A stretch of DNA of 64,000 bases from positions 2,232,001 through 2,296,000 of the forward strand of contig NZ_CP048836.1 in assembly GCF_010983895.1 (NCBI RefSeq), read 5' to 3'. Below the pieces are notes generated by a model. It worked only from the letters and a program-made list of their open reading frames with translations, searched no databases and was not told the DNA's origin. The position numbers were made by a program, and so were the translations under genes. This DNA is from Nitrogeniibacter mangrovi. GTDB lineage: Bacteria; Pseudomonadota; Gammaproteobacteria; Burkholderiales; Rhodocyclaceae. Positions 17,053-25,484 of this stretch are shown here, piece after piece. The first letter of the stretch is position 1. Each line of letters starts with the position of its first letter.

Positions 17053-18167
17053 TGCCCGGGCACGACGCGCAGGATGCGGCCGCCGCCCTCGTCGAGCAGG
17101 TACAGCGCCCCGTCCGGCCCCTGGCGCACATCGCGGATGCGCCGGGTCACTCCCTCGAGCAGGCGTTCCTCGCGCACCACCTTGTCCCCGTCGAGCTCGA
17201 GCCGCACCAGCACCCCGAACTTGAGCGAACCGACGAACAGATTGCCCTGCCAGCGCGGGAACAGCTCGCCGGTGTAGAAGGCCATGCCCGACGGCGCGAT
17301 GGACGGAATCCACACCTGCACCGGGGCCACCACGTCCTCGCGCGTGGTGCCCTCGCCGATGGCGAAGCCGGTGACATACTCGCGGCCATAGGTGATCACC
17401 GGCCAGCCATGATTGCGGCCGGCGCGCGGGATGTTCACCTCGTCGCCCCCCTGGGGGCCGTGCTCGTGGGTCCACAGCCGGCCGGTGCGCGGATGGATGG
17501 CGGCGCCTTGCACGTTGCGATGTCCGTAGGACCAGATCTCGGGCCGGAACACCGCCGAGTCGGCAAACGGGTTGTTCGCCGGCACGCTGCCGTCCGGGTT
17601 GATGCGCACGATCTTGCCCAGCAGGGAACCCGGCTCCTGCGCCTTGTCGCGATAGGCGTAGCGTTCGCCCAGGGTGACGAACAGGGTGCCGTCCGGCGCG
17701 AAGGCCAGCCGGCCGCCGAAGTGACCGCCCCCGGGCGGATCCTCGTTCTGGGCGAAGATGCCCTGGACCTTGGTGAGCCGGTTGGCCTCGCGCTCGAACA
17801 CCGCACGCGCCACCGCCGTGCGCGCGCCGCCCCGGGTCGGCTCGGCGAAGGCGAAGAATACGGTGCGATCCTCGGCGAAATTCGGGCTCAGCGCCACGTC
17901 GAACAGGCCGCCCTGACCTTGCGCATGCACGCGCGGCACCCCGGCGATCGGGGCGCCGATGCGGCCATCCGGGCTCACCACGCGCATGCGCCCCGGCCGC
18001 TCGGTCACCAGCATCGCCCCGTCGGGCAGAAACGCCAGCGACCAGGGGACGTCGAGCCCCCGGGCGACCACCTCGACCTTGGGATCGGTTGCCCAGGCCC
18101 CCGTCGAAAACAGCCAACAACCCACCGCGACGACCGTCGCGACCCGCTGACGCAGCCCGTGTGTCAT
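17049..18167 (-). CDS. PQQ-dependent aldose sugar dehydrogenase (YliI-like), periplasmic
   Basis: A 372-residue exported six-blade beta-propeller. A signal peptide (MTHGLRQRVATVVAVGCWLFSTGAWA) is followed by GLDVPWSLAFLPDGAMLVTERPGRMRVV, the opening blade of the soluble PQQ glucose dehydrogenase family. Later come GGLFDVALSPNF, GGRLAFAPDGTLFVTLGER, YGHRNVQGAAIHP, WTHEHGPQGGDEVN and NHGWPVITYG, which hold the usual His, Arg, Asp and Lys ligands of PQQ and calcium. It would oxidise aldose sugars in the periplasm and pass electrons to the respiratory chain. No PQQ synthesis genes lie in the window. It ends in the palindrome shared with the ATPase gene. Confidence 0.88.
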   Translation of the reverse strand: MTHGLRQRVATVVAVGCWLFSTGAWATDPKVEVVARGLDVPWSLAFLPDGAMLVTERPGRMRVVSPDGRIGAPIAGVPRVHAQGQGGLFDVALSPNFAEDRTVFFAFAEPTRGGARTAVARAVFEREANRLTKVQGIFAQNEDPPGGGHFGGRLAFAPDGTLFVTLGERYAYRDKAQEPGSLLGKIVRINPDGSVPANNPFADSAVFRPEIWSYGHRNVQGAAIHPRTGRLWTHEHGPQGGDEVNIPRAGRNHGWPVITYGREYVTGFAIGEGTTREDVVAPVQVWIPSIAPSGMAFYTGELFPRWQGNLFVGSLKFGVLVRLELDGDKVVREERLLEGVTRRIRDVRQGPDGALYLLDEGGGRILRVVPGQ

Positions 18168-18244
18168 GTGCTTTCTCCGCTGTCAGCAATGGGAGTCTGA
18201 CACCGGCTCGGCGCCCCGGTTCGGCCGCTCCCCGATGCCCCGAC

Positions 18245-19090
18245 TCACTCCGGCGTGACCGCCTCGGCCTGCATCACCCGACGCCACAGTCGCGGCCAGC
18301 TTGCCACCCAACCGTCGTGGTGGTCGACACCGGGCTCGACCGCGTACGCCGGCCGTGCGGCGGCGGGGAAGCGGTCCACGAAGCCGCGGATCAGCGTCGG
18401 CGGGACGATACGGTCCTTTTCCCCGGCGAAATGCCACTGGCGCACGTGGGCAAGGGCATCGACCTCGTCGGCCGGATCGAGCGACCCGCTCAGCGCCGGC
18501 ACATGATGCCAGCGCGTCCACGCCCGATGGTCGAGATTGCCGGCCACCGTCACCAGCGCGGCAACGTCATGACGCCGCACAGCCACCAGCGCCGCCACCG
18601 CGCCGCCACCGGAATAGCCGACCAGCACCAGCTGACGCGCGCCGAAGTCCTGCTTGAGCCGGTCGATGGCGCGGTTGGTGCTGTCGATGACCGCTGGGGC
18701 GAAGCGCATGGAGGTCCAGTCACGGCGATCGCATGCCCCCGCCCGCCGCGCCAGGTACTGACAGGGCCGCGCGAGGTAGGCCGCGTTGCCCCGCGGTTGC
18801 GCCAGCGCCAGGCGCAGGGCCAGCGGATCGATCGGCGTGGGGTCGGGCGAGACCTGCGTACGACTCAACCACGCCAGGCCGTCGCCTTCGACATAGATGG
18901 TCAGTACCTCGGCGGGCACCGGCGTTGCGGGTCGATAGGCGAGCAGGTCGAACGGGCCGGCCGGGAGGGTTTGCGCGATCCAGCCCCGCGCGCCGGCCAG
19001 CGCATCGGCCTGGCCTCGACGTTCGCCGGGGGTCGGGATGACGGCACAGGCCGACAGGGCCAGCGCGAGCAGGAAATTGAAACGTCTCAT
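18245..19090 (-). CDS. Lipoprotein alpha/beta hydrolase
   Basis: A 281-residue predicted lipoprotein. The start at 19090 gives MRRFNFLLALALSACAV with lipobox LSAC. The hydrolase core shows a nucleophile elbow GYSGGGAVAALVAV, an acid residue in AGEKDRIVPP, and a candidate His in VDHHDGW. IYVEGDGLAWLSR near the N-end and CDRRDWTSMRF are typical of a proteobacterial family with an unusually Cys-rich lid. The substrate is unknown. The upstream extension of the frame overlaps the terminator and the autotransporter end and is not used. It is in the same direction as the autotransporter gene but past that gene's terminator. Confidence 0.78.
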   Translation of the reverse strand: MRRFNFLLALALSACAVIPTPGERRGQADALAGARGWIAQTLPAGPFDLLAYRPATPVPAEVLTIYVEGDGLAWLSRTQVSPDPTPIDPLALRLALAQPRGNAAYLARPCQYLARRAGACDRRDWTSMRFAPAVIDSTNRAIDRLKQDFGARQLVLVGYSGGGAVAALVAVRRHDVAALVTVAGNLDHRAWTRWHHVPALSGSLDPADEVDALAHVRQWHFAGEKDRIVPPTLIRGFVDRFPAAARPAYAVEPGVDHHDGWVASWPRLWRRVMQAEAVTPE

Positions 19091-19117
19091 GGCCCCGGCA
19101 GTGTGTCTGCCATGGCG

Positions 19118-19157
19118 AACAAACGCAAAGGGCTCACCGGATACCTCCGGTGAGCCC
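19118..19157 (-). terminator. Intrinsic terminator of the autotransporter gene
   Basis: An 11-bp perfect stem (19147-19157 with 19130-19140) and loop of 6 bases, followed on the minus strand by the T-rich run TTTGCGTTTGTT. It starts 22 bases after the stop codon. Confidence 0.85.
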
Positions 19158-19179
19158 TGCGCGACATCCGCCGGCGTTC

Positions 19180-22014
19180 TCAGAACAGCCAGCGAACTTT
19201 CACCGAGGCCGTCTGGTTGAGGAAGTCCTCGCGATATTCCGCGTCGTAGCGGCCGGTGATCCGGGTCCCGTTCGCGGTCTCGTAGACGGCGCCGACTCCA
19301 CCGCGCACGCGCCACGGGCTCGGATCGACCCCACGGGTCACGAAGGCGGCCTCGGGGCTCCCGGCGAAGGCGGCGGTGATCGAATCCCGATCGCTCATGG
19401 CGTCGTAACCGACCCCCAGATCGGCCAGCAGCGTGGTCGTCGTGCTCAGCGCGTGCGTCAGGCGCCCGGCCACGCTGAACACCAGCGCTTCGGTGCTGCG
19501 TTGCTTGACCTTCAGATTGAGCACGCCGGCGCCGGTTTCGGTGTAGCCCTCGTCCTCGATCCAGGTGTAGTCCATGCTCACCGACGGCGTCACGCGCGTC
19601 GCCTCACCGAGCGGATAGGCACGGCTGATGCCGGCGCCCAGATGCGCCATGTGGCTGTCGAAGTCCGACGACGCCTCGCTCGCGGCGAAGGCGATCCGGC
19701 GACGTCCGCGATTGACCGCCTGGCCCACGTCCGCCTGAACCCGCACTTCGGTGCGATCGTCCAGGTTGTAGCGCCCGTAGCCGATCAACTGGTAGATGTC
19801 GATATCGGCATCCTGCGGCGCCACCGACGATTTGCCGTTGACGTCGCTCTTGGCATAGGCCAGGGCACCACCGACGCGCCAGCCCGACGCCAGCTCGCCG
19901 TCAAGCCCCATGACCAGGCCGGCCGTCGTCGCCTTGTATCCGGCCACGCCGTTGCGCTTGTCCTGCTCCGCCCACGAACCGAAAGGCTTCAGCCACAGAT
20001 ACCTGTTGCCGACGAAACCGTCGCCGGACGACAGCCCGCTCGCCACGTCCGCACGGGCATCGATCACGTCGTTGATGCTGCCCAGCGTCGCCTGCGTGGC
20101 CGCGACCGTCTGACCGGTCAGCAGCGGCAGCGTCTGGCTGGCGGCATCGGAGACCGCCTGGGTCGAGCCCAGTCCGATGAACTGCATGCTGATCGCCCCG
20201 GTCGGATCCGACGCGATGATGCCGTCGAGGGTGCTCGCCACGCCCACCGCCGGGGTGTTGCCGGTGGCGTTGACACTGGCCAGCACGGTGTTGCTGCCGC
20301 CCGCCACCGAGAGGGCCAGATCCACCGCATTGCCGTTCTTGACGGCGGCGAAATCGAACAGGGTCGAGTTGTCGGTGGTCACGAAGGTAGTGGCCGACAG
20401 CGTCCCGGCGCTGATGACGCCGGACAGGCTGTTGACGTTGAACACGTAACCCGGATTGGCGACATCCACGTCGATCTTGGCACCCGGCGCGAAGGTGGCG
20501 GTACCGCTGACCGCCAATTTGCCGTAGGTGGTGCTGTCGGTGACCCGGGTCCGCAAGGTGGACGTGGCGCCCTGCGCATAATCCCCGGTGACGGTGCCGG
20601 TCGCGCCGGCATCGACCGCCAGCGTGCCGTTGTTGGTGAAGCTGCTGACGGTGAACTGCTGGCCGCTGTTCATGGAATAGGTCGCACCGCTGTCGACGAA
20701 CACCGCGGTGCCGGCGGCGTTGACCGCGCCGACGAAGCTCGCCGTGTCGTTGCCGGTGATGTGAATGGCGTTGAGCACACCGCCGGAATCGACGCGAATC
20801 GCATCGATACCGCCCGAGAGGGTGCCGCTGGTGGTGAGGTCGTTATTGATGGCGGAGGTCGAGCTCACGTAGACACCGAAGGTGGCGCCGCTGATCGTGC
20901 CGCTGTTGCTGATGCCACCGTTGATCGTGCCGTTGGTGCTCACCACGATGCCGCCGAAGGAGGTTCCCTGGATGGTGCCCGTGTTCGCAACACCGCCGCT
21001 GAGCGTCGCATTGTCCATGCGGATACCTCCGCTGGTGCCGGTGATCGAACCGCTGTTGGTGACCCCGCCCGTCAGCGACGCACCGGCCGTCTCCTGAAAG
21101 CCGAAGGTGCTCCCCGCGATGGTGCCATCGTTGGTGATGCCGCCGGTGATCGTGCCATTGTTTTGAATACCGTAGTTCGCGCCGGTGATCGTGCCGTGGT
21201 TGGCGATCGCCGTGCTGGTACTCGAGATCGTCCCGTCATTGATCACCGAGGTCACGGTGGCGTTGGCCATGATCGAGATGGCCTCGCCCGAGCCGGTGTT
21301 GCTGACCACGCCGGAGCCGGCGTTGGTGAAGGTCCCGAACGATGACGCGTTCGTGCCATCGCCGAACTGGATGGCTTCCACGCCCGACGCGCCGCCGGTC
21401 GTGATCGTACCGCTGTTGGTGAAGTTACCGACGGTCGCCGCCGTCAGATAGCCCAGGATCATGCCGTGGCCGGTGACCGACTGGATCGTGCCGGAGTTCG
21501 AGATCGACGTCGCGTCGTTGAGGATCACCGCCGTGCTGGAGCCGGTATGCTCGATGGTGCCGGAGTTGGTGAAGGAACCGACCGCGCCACCGAAGAAGAT
21601 CGCGGAATTGCCATTCACCTGCCCCTGGATCAGGCCGCTGTTGGTAAACGTCGTCACCGTGCTGCTCGCGCTGGTGTTGATGGCATTGAACCGGTTGCCC
21701 AGGATCGTGCCCTGGTTGTCGAGCAGGCCCAGGGTGGCGCCACCGCTCACGAAAAACGTGGTGGAGTTGTTCTCCTGCAGGGTATGCCCGCTGTTGACCG
21801 TGAAGCTGGTCCCGCCGCCGTTGGCGCTGTCCACCGTCACCAGAAAGGTCGAAGCTAAGGTTCCGGTCAGCGATCCGGGCGTCGAGTAGATCAACCCGTT
21901 GTTGACGCCGTCGACGTAGATGTCGGCGCGTGCGATCGACGGCGCCAGGGAAGCCATGACGGCCATGGCGATTGCCGTACGGCGAAACGGGGCGAAAGAA
22001 ATGTCCTTGTACAT
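19180..22014 (-). CDS. Type Va autotransporter with repeat-rich beta-helix passenger
   Basis: A 944-residue autotransporter. The start at 22014 follows GAGGAGA and opens a signal peptide (MYKDISFAPFRRTAIAMAVMASLAPSIARA). The passenger (about 31-640) is a Gly/Ser/Thr/Asn-rich beta-helix with many short turns of the type NSGTI, NDGTI and NNGTITGG. The C-terminal beta-barrel (about 665-944) begins near GNRYLWLKPFGSWAEQDKRNGVAGY and ends in VRWLF, with the terminal Phe recognised by the BAM complex. No protease triad, RGD or other ligand motif stands out, so an adhesin or biofilm role is only likely. It has its own AT-rich promoter region and terminator, so it is a single-gene unit. Confidence 0.9.
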   Translation of the reverse strand: MYKDISFAPFRRTAIAMAVMASLAPSIARADIYVDGVNNGLIYSTPGSLTGTLASTFLVTVDSANGGGTSFTVNSGHTLQENNSTTFFVSGGATLGLLDNQGTILGNRFNAINTSASSTVTTFTNSGLIQGQVNGNSAIFFGGAVGSFTNSGTIEHTGSSTAVILNDATSISNSGTIQSVTGHGMILGYLTAATVGNFTNSGTITTGGASGVEAIQFGDGTNASSFGTFTNAGSGVVSNTGSGEAISIMANATVTSVINDGTISSTSTAIANHGTITGANYGIQNNGTITGGITNDGTIAGSTFGFQETAGASLTGGVTNSGSITGTSGGIRMDNATLSGGVANTGTIQGTSFGGIVVSTNGTINGGISNSGTISGATFGVYVSSTSAINNDLTTSGTLSGGIDAIRVDSGGVLNAIHITGNDTASFVGAVNAAGTAVFVDSGATYSMNSGQQFTVSSFTNNGTLAVDAGATGTVTGDYAQGATSTLRTRVTDSTTYGKLAVSGTATFAPGAKIDVDVANPGYVFNVNSLSGVISAGTLSATTFVTTDNSTLFDFAAVKNGNAVDLALSVAGGSNTVLASVNATGNTPAVGVASTLDGIIASDPTGAISMQFIGLGSTQAVSDAASQTLPLLTGQTVAATQATLGSINDVIDARADVASGLSSGDGFVGNRYLWLKPFGSWAEQDKRNGVAGYKATTAGLVMGLDGELASGWRVGGALAYAKSDVNGKSSVAPQDADIDIYQLIGYGRYNLDDRTEVRVQADVGQAVNRGRRRIAFAASEASSDFDSHMAHLGAGISRAYPLGEATRVTPSVSMDYTWIEDEGYTETGAGVLNLKVKQRSTEALVFSVAGRLTHALSTTTTLLADLGVGYDAMSDRDSITAAFAGSPEAAFVTRGVDPSPWRVRGGVGAVYETANGTRITGRYDAEYREDFLNQTASVKVRWLF
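20830..21740 (-). repeat. Imperfect repeats coding beta-helix turns of the autotransporter passenger
   Basis: Variants of a 12-20-base word coding (I/V)-x-N-x-G-T-I (on the plus strand forms such as GTGCCGCTGTTGGTGATG) recur many times across this stretch. Copies are diverged and irregularly spaced, so this is a coding repeat array rather than a satellite. It could still support slippage or recombination between copies. Confidence 0.6.
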
Positions 22015-22116
22015 CGGGTCTCCTCGGGTCGATACGTGGCCGGCGAACCGGAACGTGGACACATCGAACTCGCTGCCCGATCTGAATCCATGTGCTCGGT
22101 GCCTTGCACAGGGCAA

Positions 22117-22144
22117 ATTGTACCTTATTTATTGTTTTTGTCAC
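22117..22144 (-). promoter_or_regulatory. Sigma-70-like promoter of the autotransporter gene
   Basis: On the minus strand GTGACA (22144-22139), 16 bases, then TACAAT (22122-22117). The flanks are unusually AT-rich for this genome. The predicted leader is about 95 bases long. Confidence 0.5.
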
Positions 22145-22157
22145 TTAATTGTCGTTT

Positions 22158-22180
22158 CGATATTTTTTGAGCCAATATCG
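22158..22180. promoter_or_regulatory. Inverted repeat CGATATT-N9-AATATCG upstream of the autotransporter promoter
   Basis: Perfect 7-bp arms (22158-22164 and 22174-22180), just upstream of the predicted -35 element of the autotransporter and about 110 bases ahead of the methyltransferase gene. It may be an operator for either gene, or chance in an AT-rich stretch. Confidence 0.4.
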
Positions 22181-22287
22181 CAACACCGCGCTGTCGCTCA
22201 GCAGGACAAGCTGCGACAATCGCCCGGCCGCGCGACGGGCCGTTCCGGCCATCGTGCCACCTTCACCATAGCCGCCGAGGAATCCGC

Positions 22288-23328
22288 GTGCCCGACCATC
22301 CCACCCTCCCGGAAAGACTCGCCACCGCCCTCGCCGCGCGAGGGGATCTGCTCGACGCCCTGCACACCGAGGCGACCGACTGCTACCGCCTGTTCCACGG
22401 CAGCGCCGAAGGCGTCCCCGGACTGACCATCGACCGCTATGGCGACCTGCTCCTGATCCAGACTTTCCACACCCCCCTCGACGCGGCATCGCTGCACCAG
22501 ATCCGGACCTTCTACGCCACCGCCCTGCCTGGCCTCGATTGCCTCTACAACGACCGCAGCGGTGCCAACTCGCGCATCTCGAACACCCTCGATGCGACCG
22601 ACCTGGCGCTTGCCGAGCAGCCGCGCATCGTCACCGAAGGGGGCGTGAAATACCGCATCCGTGGTCGTCACGCCGGACAGGATCCATGGCTGTTTCTCGA
22701 TCTGCGCGCCGCGCGGCGCTACGTGATGGCGCATGCCGCGGGTTGTCGCGTGCTGAACCTGTTCGCCTACACCTGTGGCGTCGGCATCGCCGCCGCCAAG
22801 GGCGGTGCGCGTTTCGTGATGAATGTGGATTTCGCCCAGTCGAGCCTGGATGTGGGCAAGGAGAACGCCCGGCTCAACGACCTGCCCGTCCGCCCGCGCT
22901 TCGTGCGCAGCGACGTGTTTCCCGCGGTGCGCCAGCTGGCCGGCATCGGGCAGCCGCAACGGGTGCGCGGGCGACGCATGCCGCCGTTCCCGCCGCTCGA
23001 GCCGATGTTGTTCGATCTGGTGTTCCTGGATCCGCCGCGCTACGCGAAAAGCCCCTTCGGCGTGGTGGATCTGGTCAACGATTACACGGCGCTGTTCAAG
23101 CCAGCGCTGCTGGCCACGCGCCCGGGCGGCACCCTGATCTGCTGCAACAACGTCGCGCAGGTCGACCGCGACGCCTGGCTCGATCAGCTGCTGCGCAGCG
23201 CACGCAAGGCCGGGCGCCCCATCGAGGAGAGCACATGGATCGAACCCGACACCGATTTCCCCAGTTTCGACGCCAATCCGCCGCTCAAGGTCGTCGCGCT
23301 CAGGGTGTCTTCGGCACCATCGGCATGA
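22288..23328 (+). CDS. Class I SAM-dependent methyltransferase, RlmI-like
   Basis: A 346-residue methyltransferase starting with GTG at 22288 after GAGG. The N-terminal region (HTEATDCYRLFHGSAEGVPGLTIDRYGDLLLIQ) is the RlmI/YccW middle domain. The catalytic Rossmann part has VLNLFAYTCGVGIAAAKGGA for SAM binding, a following FVMNVDFAQSSLDVGKENARLN, and the catalytic-loop DPPR in LVFLDPPRYAKS. The N-terminal PUA domain of true RlmI (m5C1962 of 23S rRNA) is absent, so the target may differ, though rRNA is still likely. An insertion QRVRGRRMPPFPPLEP sits before the DPPR strand. Its last 29 bases overlap the opposite gene. Confidence 0.83.
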   Translation: MPDHPTLPERLATALAARGDLLDALHTEATDCYRLFHGSAEGVPGLTIDRYGDLLLIQTFHTPLDAASLHQIRTFYATALPGLDCLYNDRSGANSRISNTLDATDLALAEQPRIVTEGGVKYRIRGRHAGQDPWLFLDLRAARRYVMAHAAGCRVLNLFAYTCGVGIAAAKGGARFVMNVDFAQSSLDVGKENARLNDLPVRPRFVRSDVFPAVRQLAGIGQPQRVRGRRMPPFPPLEPMLFDLVFLDPPRYAKSPFGVVDLVNDYTALFKPALLATRPGGTLICCNNVAQVDRDAWLDQLLRSARKAGRPIEESTWIEPDTDFPSFDANPPLKVVALRVSSAPSA

Positions 23329-24244
23329 TCCACGAACAGGCCGGATAGCTGCTGCAGCCCCAGTAGTCCCCGTGGGTGCCGGTCGCCACGGTCATCTGGC
23401 CACCACAGGCGGGACAACTGGGCGACTGGTAGTCACCGGCGGTTGCCGCAACCAGCAGGCGTTGCTGGCGGTCCGGATCCAGCCGCTCGATCATCGCCAG
23501 CAGCACGCGCGCATCGATCAGCACCAGCTTGTGATGATGCCCCAGGGCCTTCGCCTCGGGCGTGAATGTACCGCTGGTCATGAAGAAGCCGCGCTCGATG
23601 CGCTCGTGCGCCATGACGCCGAGCAGTTCGCGCACGCCCTGCACCCCGGCCGGCACGACGCTCCGCGCCTTCACGTGCACCACGCCGGTGGCACGCCGTG
23701 GATGGGCTTCATCCTGGAACAGATAGAGATCGGTACCCCCGTTGGCGGCCAACGGGATCGCCAGATGGCAGATGCCCTTTTCCCGGTAGTACTCGGCACA
23801 CAGCAGCTCGAAGCGTTTCCATTCCAGCGCCTGGATCAGCGCAATGGACCAGGTTCGGGGCGCCTCGGTCACCGGATCGTCGACCTGTATCGTGGCGTCG
23901 CCATGCACATCCGGGGGGGTGTCGTCCTCGAACTGTGTGGGAGCCGAATGGATCGTCGCCGGCGCATCCGAGGCCATCGGCCGCATCTCGCCCCCCTCAT
24001 CGGCTCCGCCACCCGCCGATCCGGTACCACGCACGAGCAGTCCCAGGGCCGAGGCGACGAGCAGCACCCCCGCGCCCAGGCCGGCACCACGCGCCAGAAG
24101 GGTGAGCGGCTCGGTGCCGGGCCGACCGGCCAGGGCCAGGGGCACGAGATACAACCCGAGCACGGCCACGCCAGCCCCCAGGGCCAGCATGACCAACCAC
24201 GTCGGTCGCGACGCCTGCATCGTCCCATCTACCGTCTGAACCAT
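23300..24244 (-). CDS. Membrane-anchored Mrr-like nuclease-fold protein with topoisomerase-type zinc finger
   Basis: A 314-residue protein. Two hydrophobic helices (about 15-40 and 46-72) are followed by a low-complexity linker. An Mrr/DUF2034-like PD-(D/E)xK domain (about 130-255) carries the trio WKRFELLCAEYY, GGTDLYLF (Asp172) and VVHVKAR (His190, Lys192). The C-terminus is a C4 zinc finger (Cys277, 280, 297, 303) like those of topoisomerase I. In Mrr relatives the third motif is QxK or ExK; His here may reduce or change catalysis. The start at 24244 follows GGAG. Possible roles are defence or DNA processing at the membrane, unproven. It is divergent from the next unknown gene. Confidence 0.75.
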   Translation of the reverse strand: MVQTVDGTMQASRPTWLVMLALGAGVAVLGLYLVPLALAGRPGTEPLTLLARGAGLGAGVLLVASALGLLVRGTGSAGGGADEGGEMRPMASDAPATIHSAPTQFEDDTPPDVHGDATIQVDDPVTEAPRTWSIALIQALEWKRFELLCAEYYREKGICHLAIPLAANGGTDLYLFQDEAHPRRATGVVHVKARSVVPAGVQGVRELLGVMAHERIERGFFMTSGTFTPEAKALGHHHKLVLIDARVLLAMIERLDPDRQQRLLVAATAGDYQSPSCPACGGQMTVATGTHGDYWGCSSYPACSWIMPMVPKTP

Positions 24245-24280
24245 GTCGTCTCCGCCTGCCGGCACACGGCAGAATAGTCG

Positions 24281-24313
24281 TATGTCATGCTCTGAAATGC
24301 GCATCATGACATA
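24281..24313. promoter_or_regulatory. Inverted repeat TATGTCATG-N15-CATGACATA in a divergent gap
   Basis: Perfect 9-bp arms (24281-24289 and 24305-24313) lie 37 bases upstream of the Mrr-like gene and 152 bases ahead of the opposite gene. The centre-to-centre spacing of the arms is 24 bases. It could be an operator for a dimeric regulator or a stem at the 5' end of a transcript. Confidence 0.45.
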
Positions 24314-24464
24314 TTACTTTCGTGCAAACAACACCGACCTCCACCCCCCTTGGCAACCTGGAGACATGCCTCGCCGGCGCCTCGATACCGCACCCGGTTT
24401 TGCATCCGCCGGCACCACGGGCGACAATGCGCAGCCATCCGAACCGACTTCCGAACATCGCCAA

Positions 24465-25124
24465 ATGAAACTCGTCGTCGCCATCCTCAGCCTGGTACTG
24501 GCCGCCATCATCCTGCCGCTGTTCTTCATGCCGGAACCGGCGGATCTGGCCGAGCGCCAACAGCGCCTGCCCTGGGTGATCGAGGTCCAGCCCGATGGCA
24601 ACACACGCGCCTTCGGCCTGACCCTGAACGTGAGCACGCTGGCCGACGCCAAGGCCGCCTTCGGGCCGGATGTGGATGTGGCGATCATCAGCGCCCCGGG
24701 CGAAGCCGGCACGCTGGAAGCCTACGTCTCGACGGCGAAGGCGGGATTCATCACCGGCAAGATGGTGTTTGCGGTGGATGCCGCGGCGGACATGGTGCAG
24801 GCCATGAAAGAACGGGCGGTCAAGACCGAGTACATGGAGTCGACCACCCGCAAGTCGATCCTGGCGGCGGCCGACGTCGCCACCGCACTGCAGCGCCCGA
24901 TCCACGCCATCAGCTTCATTCCCTCGGTCAATCTCGATCGGGATGCCATCGTCGAGCGCTTCGGCGCGCCGGTGCGCGAGGTGGCCACCAACGACCACCA
25001 GACCCACCTGCTCTATCCGGCCAAGGGGCTGGACATCATCCTCGACACCCAGGGTAAGGAGCTGCTCCAGTACGTGGCGCCACGCGACTTCGAGCGCCTG
25101 ACCGCCCCCTTGAGCGCTCAGTAG
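24465..25124 (+). CDS. Conserved hypothetical protein with N-terminal membrane anchor
   Basis: A 219-residue protein of unknown family. The start MKLVVAILSLVLAAIILPLFFM at 24465 forms a signal anchor; the longer frame upstream runs through the divergent control region and is rejected. The rest is soluble: WVIEVQPDGNTRAFGLTLNVSTLADAKAAFG and DVDVAIISAPGEAGTLEAYVS, then FVFAVDAAADMVQAM-like helices and a C-terminal half RDAIVERFGAPVREVATNDHQTHLLYPAKGLDIILD, which resembles small outer-membrane lipoprotein-like repeats (SmpA/BamE style) only loosely. It overlaps slyX tail-to-tail by 7 bases. No function is assigned. Confidence 0.7.
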   Translation: MKLVVAILSLVLAAIILPLFFMPEPADLAERQQRLPWVIEVQPDGNTRAFGLTLNVSTLADAKAAFGPDVDVAIISAPGEAGTLEAYVSTAKAGFITGKMVFAVDAAADMVQAMKERAVKTEYMESTTRKSILAAADVATALQRPIHAISFIPSVNLDRDAIVERFGAPVREVATNDHQTHLLYPAKGLDIILDTQGKELLQYVAPRDFERLTAPLSAQ

Positions 25125-25324
25125 TGGGGCGGGATATCGTCCTCGAGACGCCGCGGCGTCTCGGGCTCACGTGACCTCACCAGCTGCGCCAGTTCTGCCA
25201 GCTGCCGCTCCAGGCGTTCGATCCGCTGCTGCTGACGGAAGACGGTGAGATTGAGCGTCTCGACCTGATCCTCGATCCCCATGAGTTTGCACTCGACACC
25301 TTCGATGCGTTGATCCACGCGCAT
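25118..25324 (-). CDS. slyX: SlyX family protein
   Basis: A 68-residue coiled-coil protein with the whole SlyX pattern: an N-terminal helix (RIEGVECKLMGIEDQVETLNLTV), then QQQRIERLERQLAELAQLV, and the conserved tail EDDIPPHY. Length equals the family norm (about 70). SlyX proteins are widespread in proteobacteria and of unknown role. It overlaps the end of the preceding opposite gene by 7 bases. Confidence 0.92.
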   Translation of the reverse strand: MRVDQRIEGVECKLMGIEDQVETLNLTVFRQQQRIERLERQLAELAQLVRSREPETPRRLEDDIPPHY

Positions 25325-25484
25325 CTCCTGTACTGAAAACCGGCATGGTAACCGGCCCGTGCCCCGGCGTCCCCGCCAGCGGCACCGACGGCCGCTGGAC
25401 AGCCCGGGGCGCGGTCATAGTGCACACAGCCGACCATGCCACCCGCATTACAATGACGCCTGTCTTTCCTCGGCGACAGGGCTC

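Noticed and set aside
24243-24464. Longer start for the unknown gene ending at 25124
   Set aside because: It would run through the divergent control region with the inverted repeat and push the membrane anchor to residue 75.
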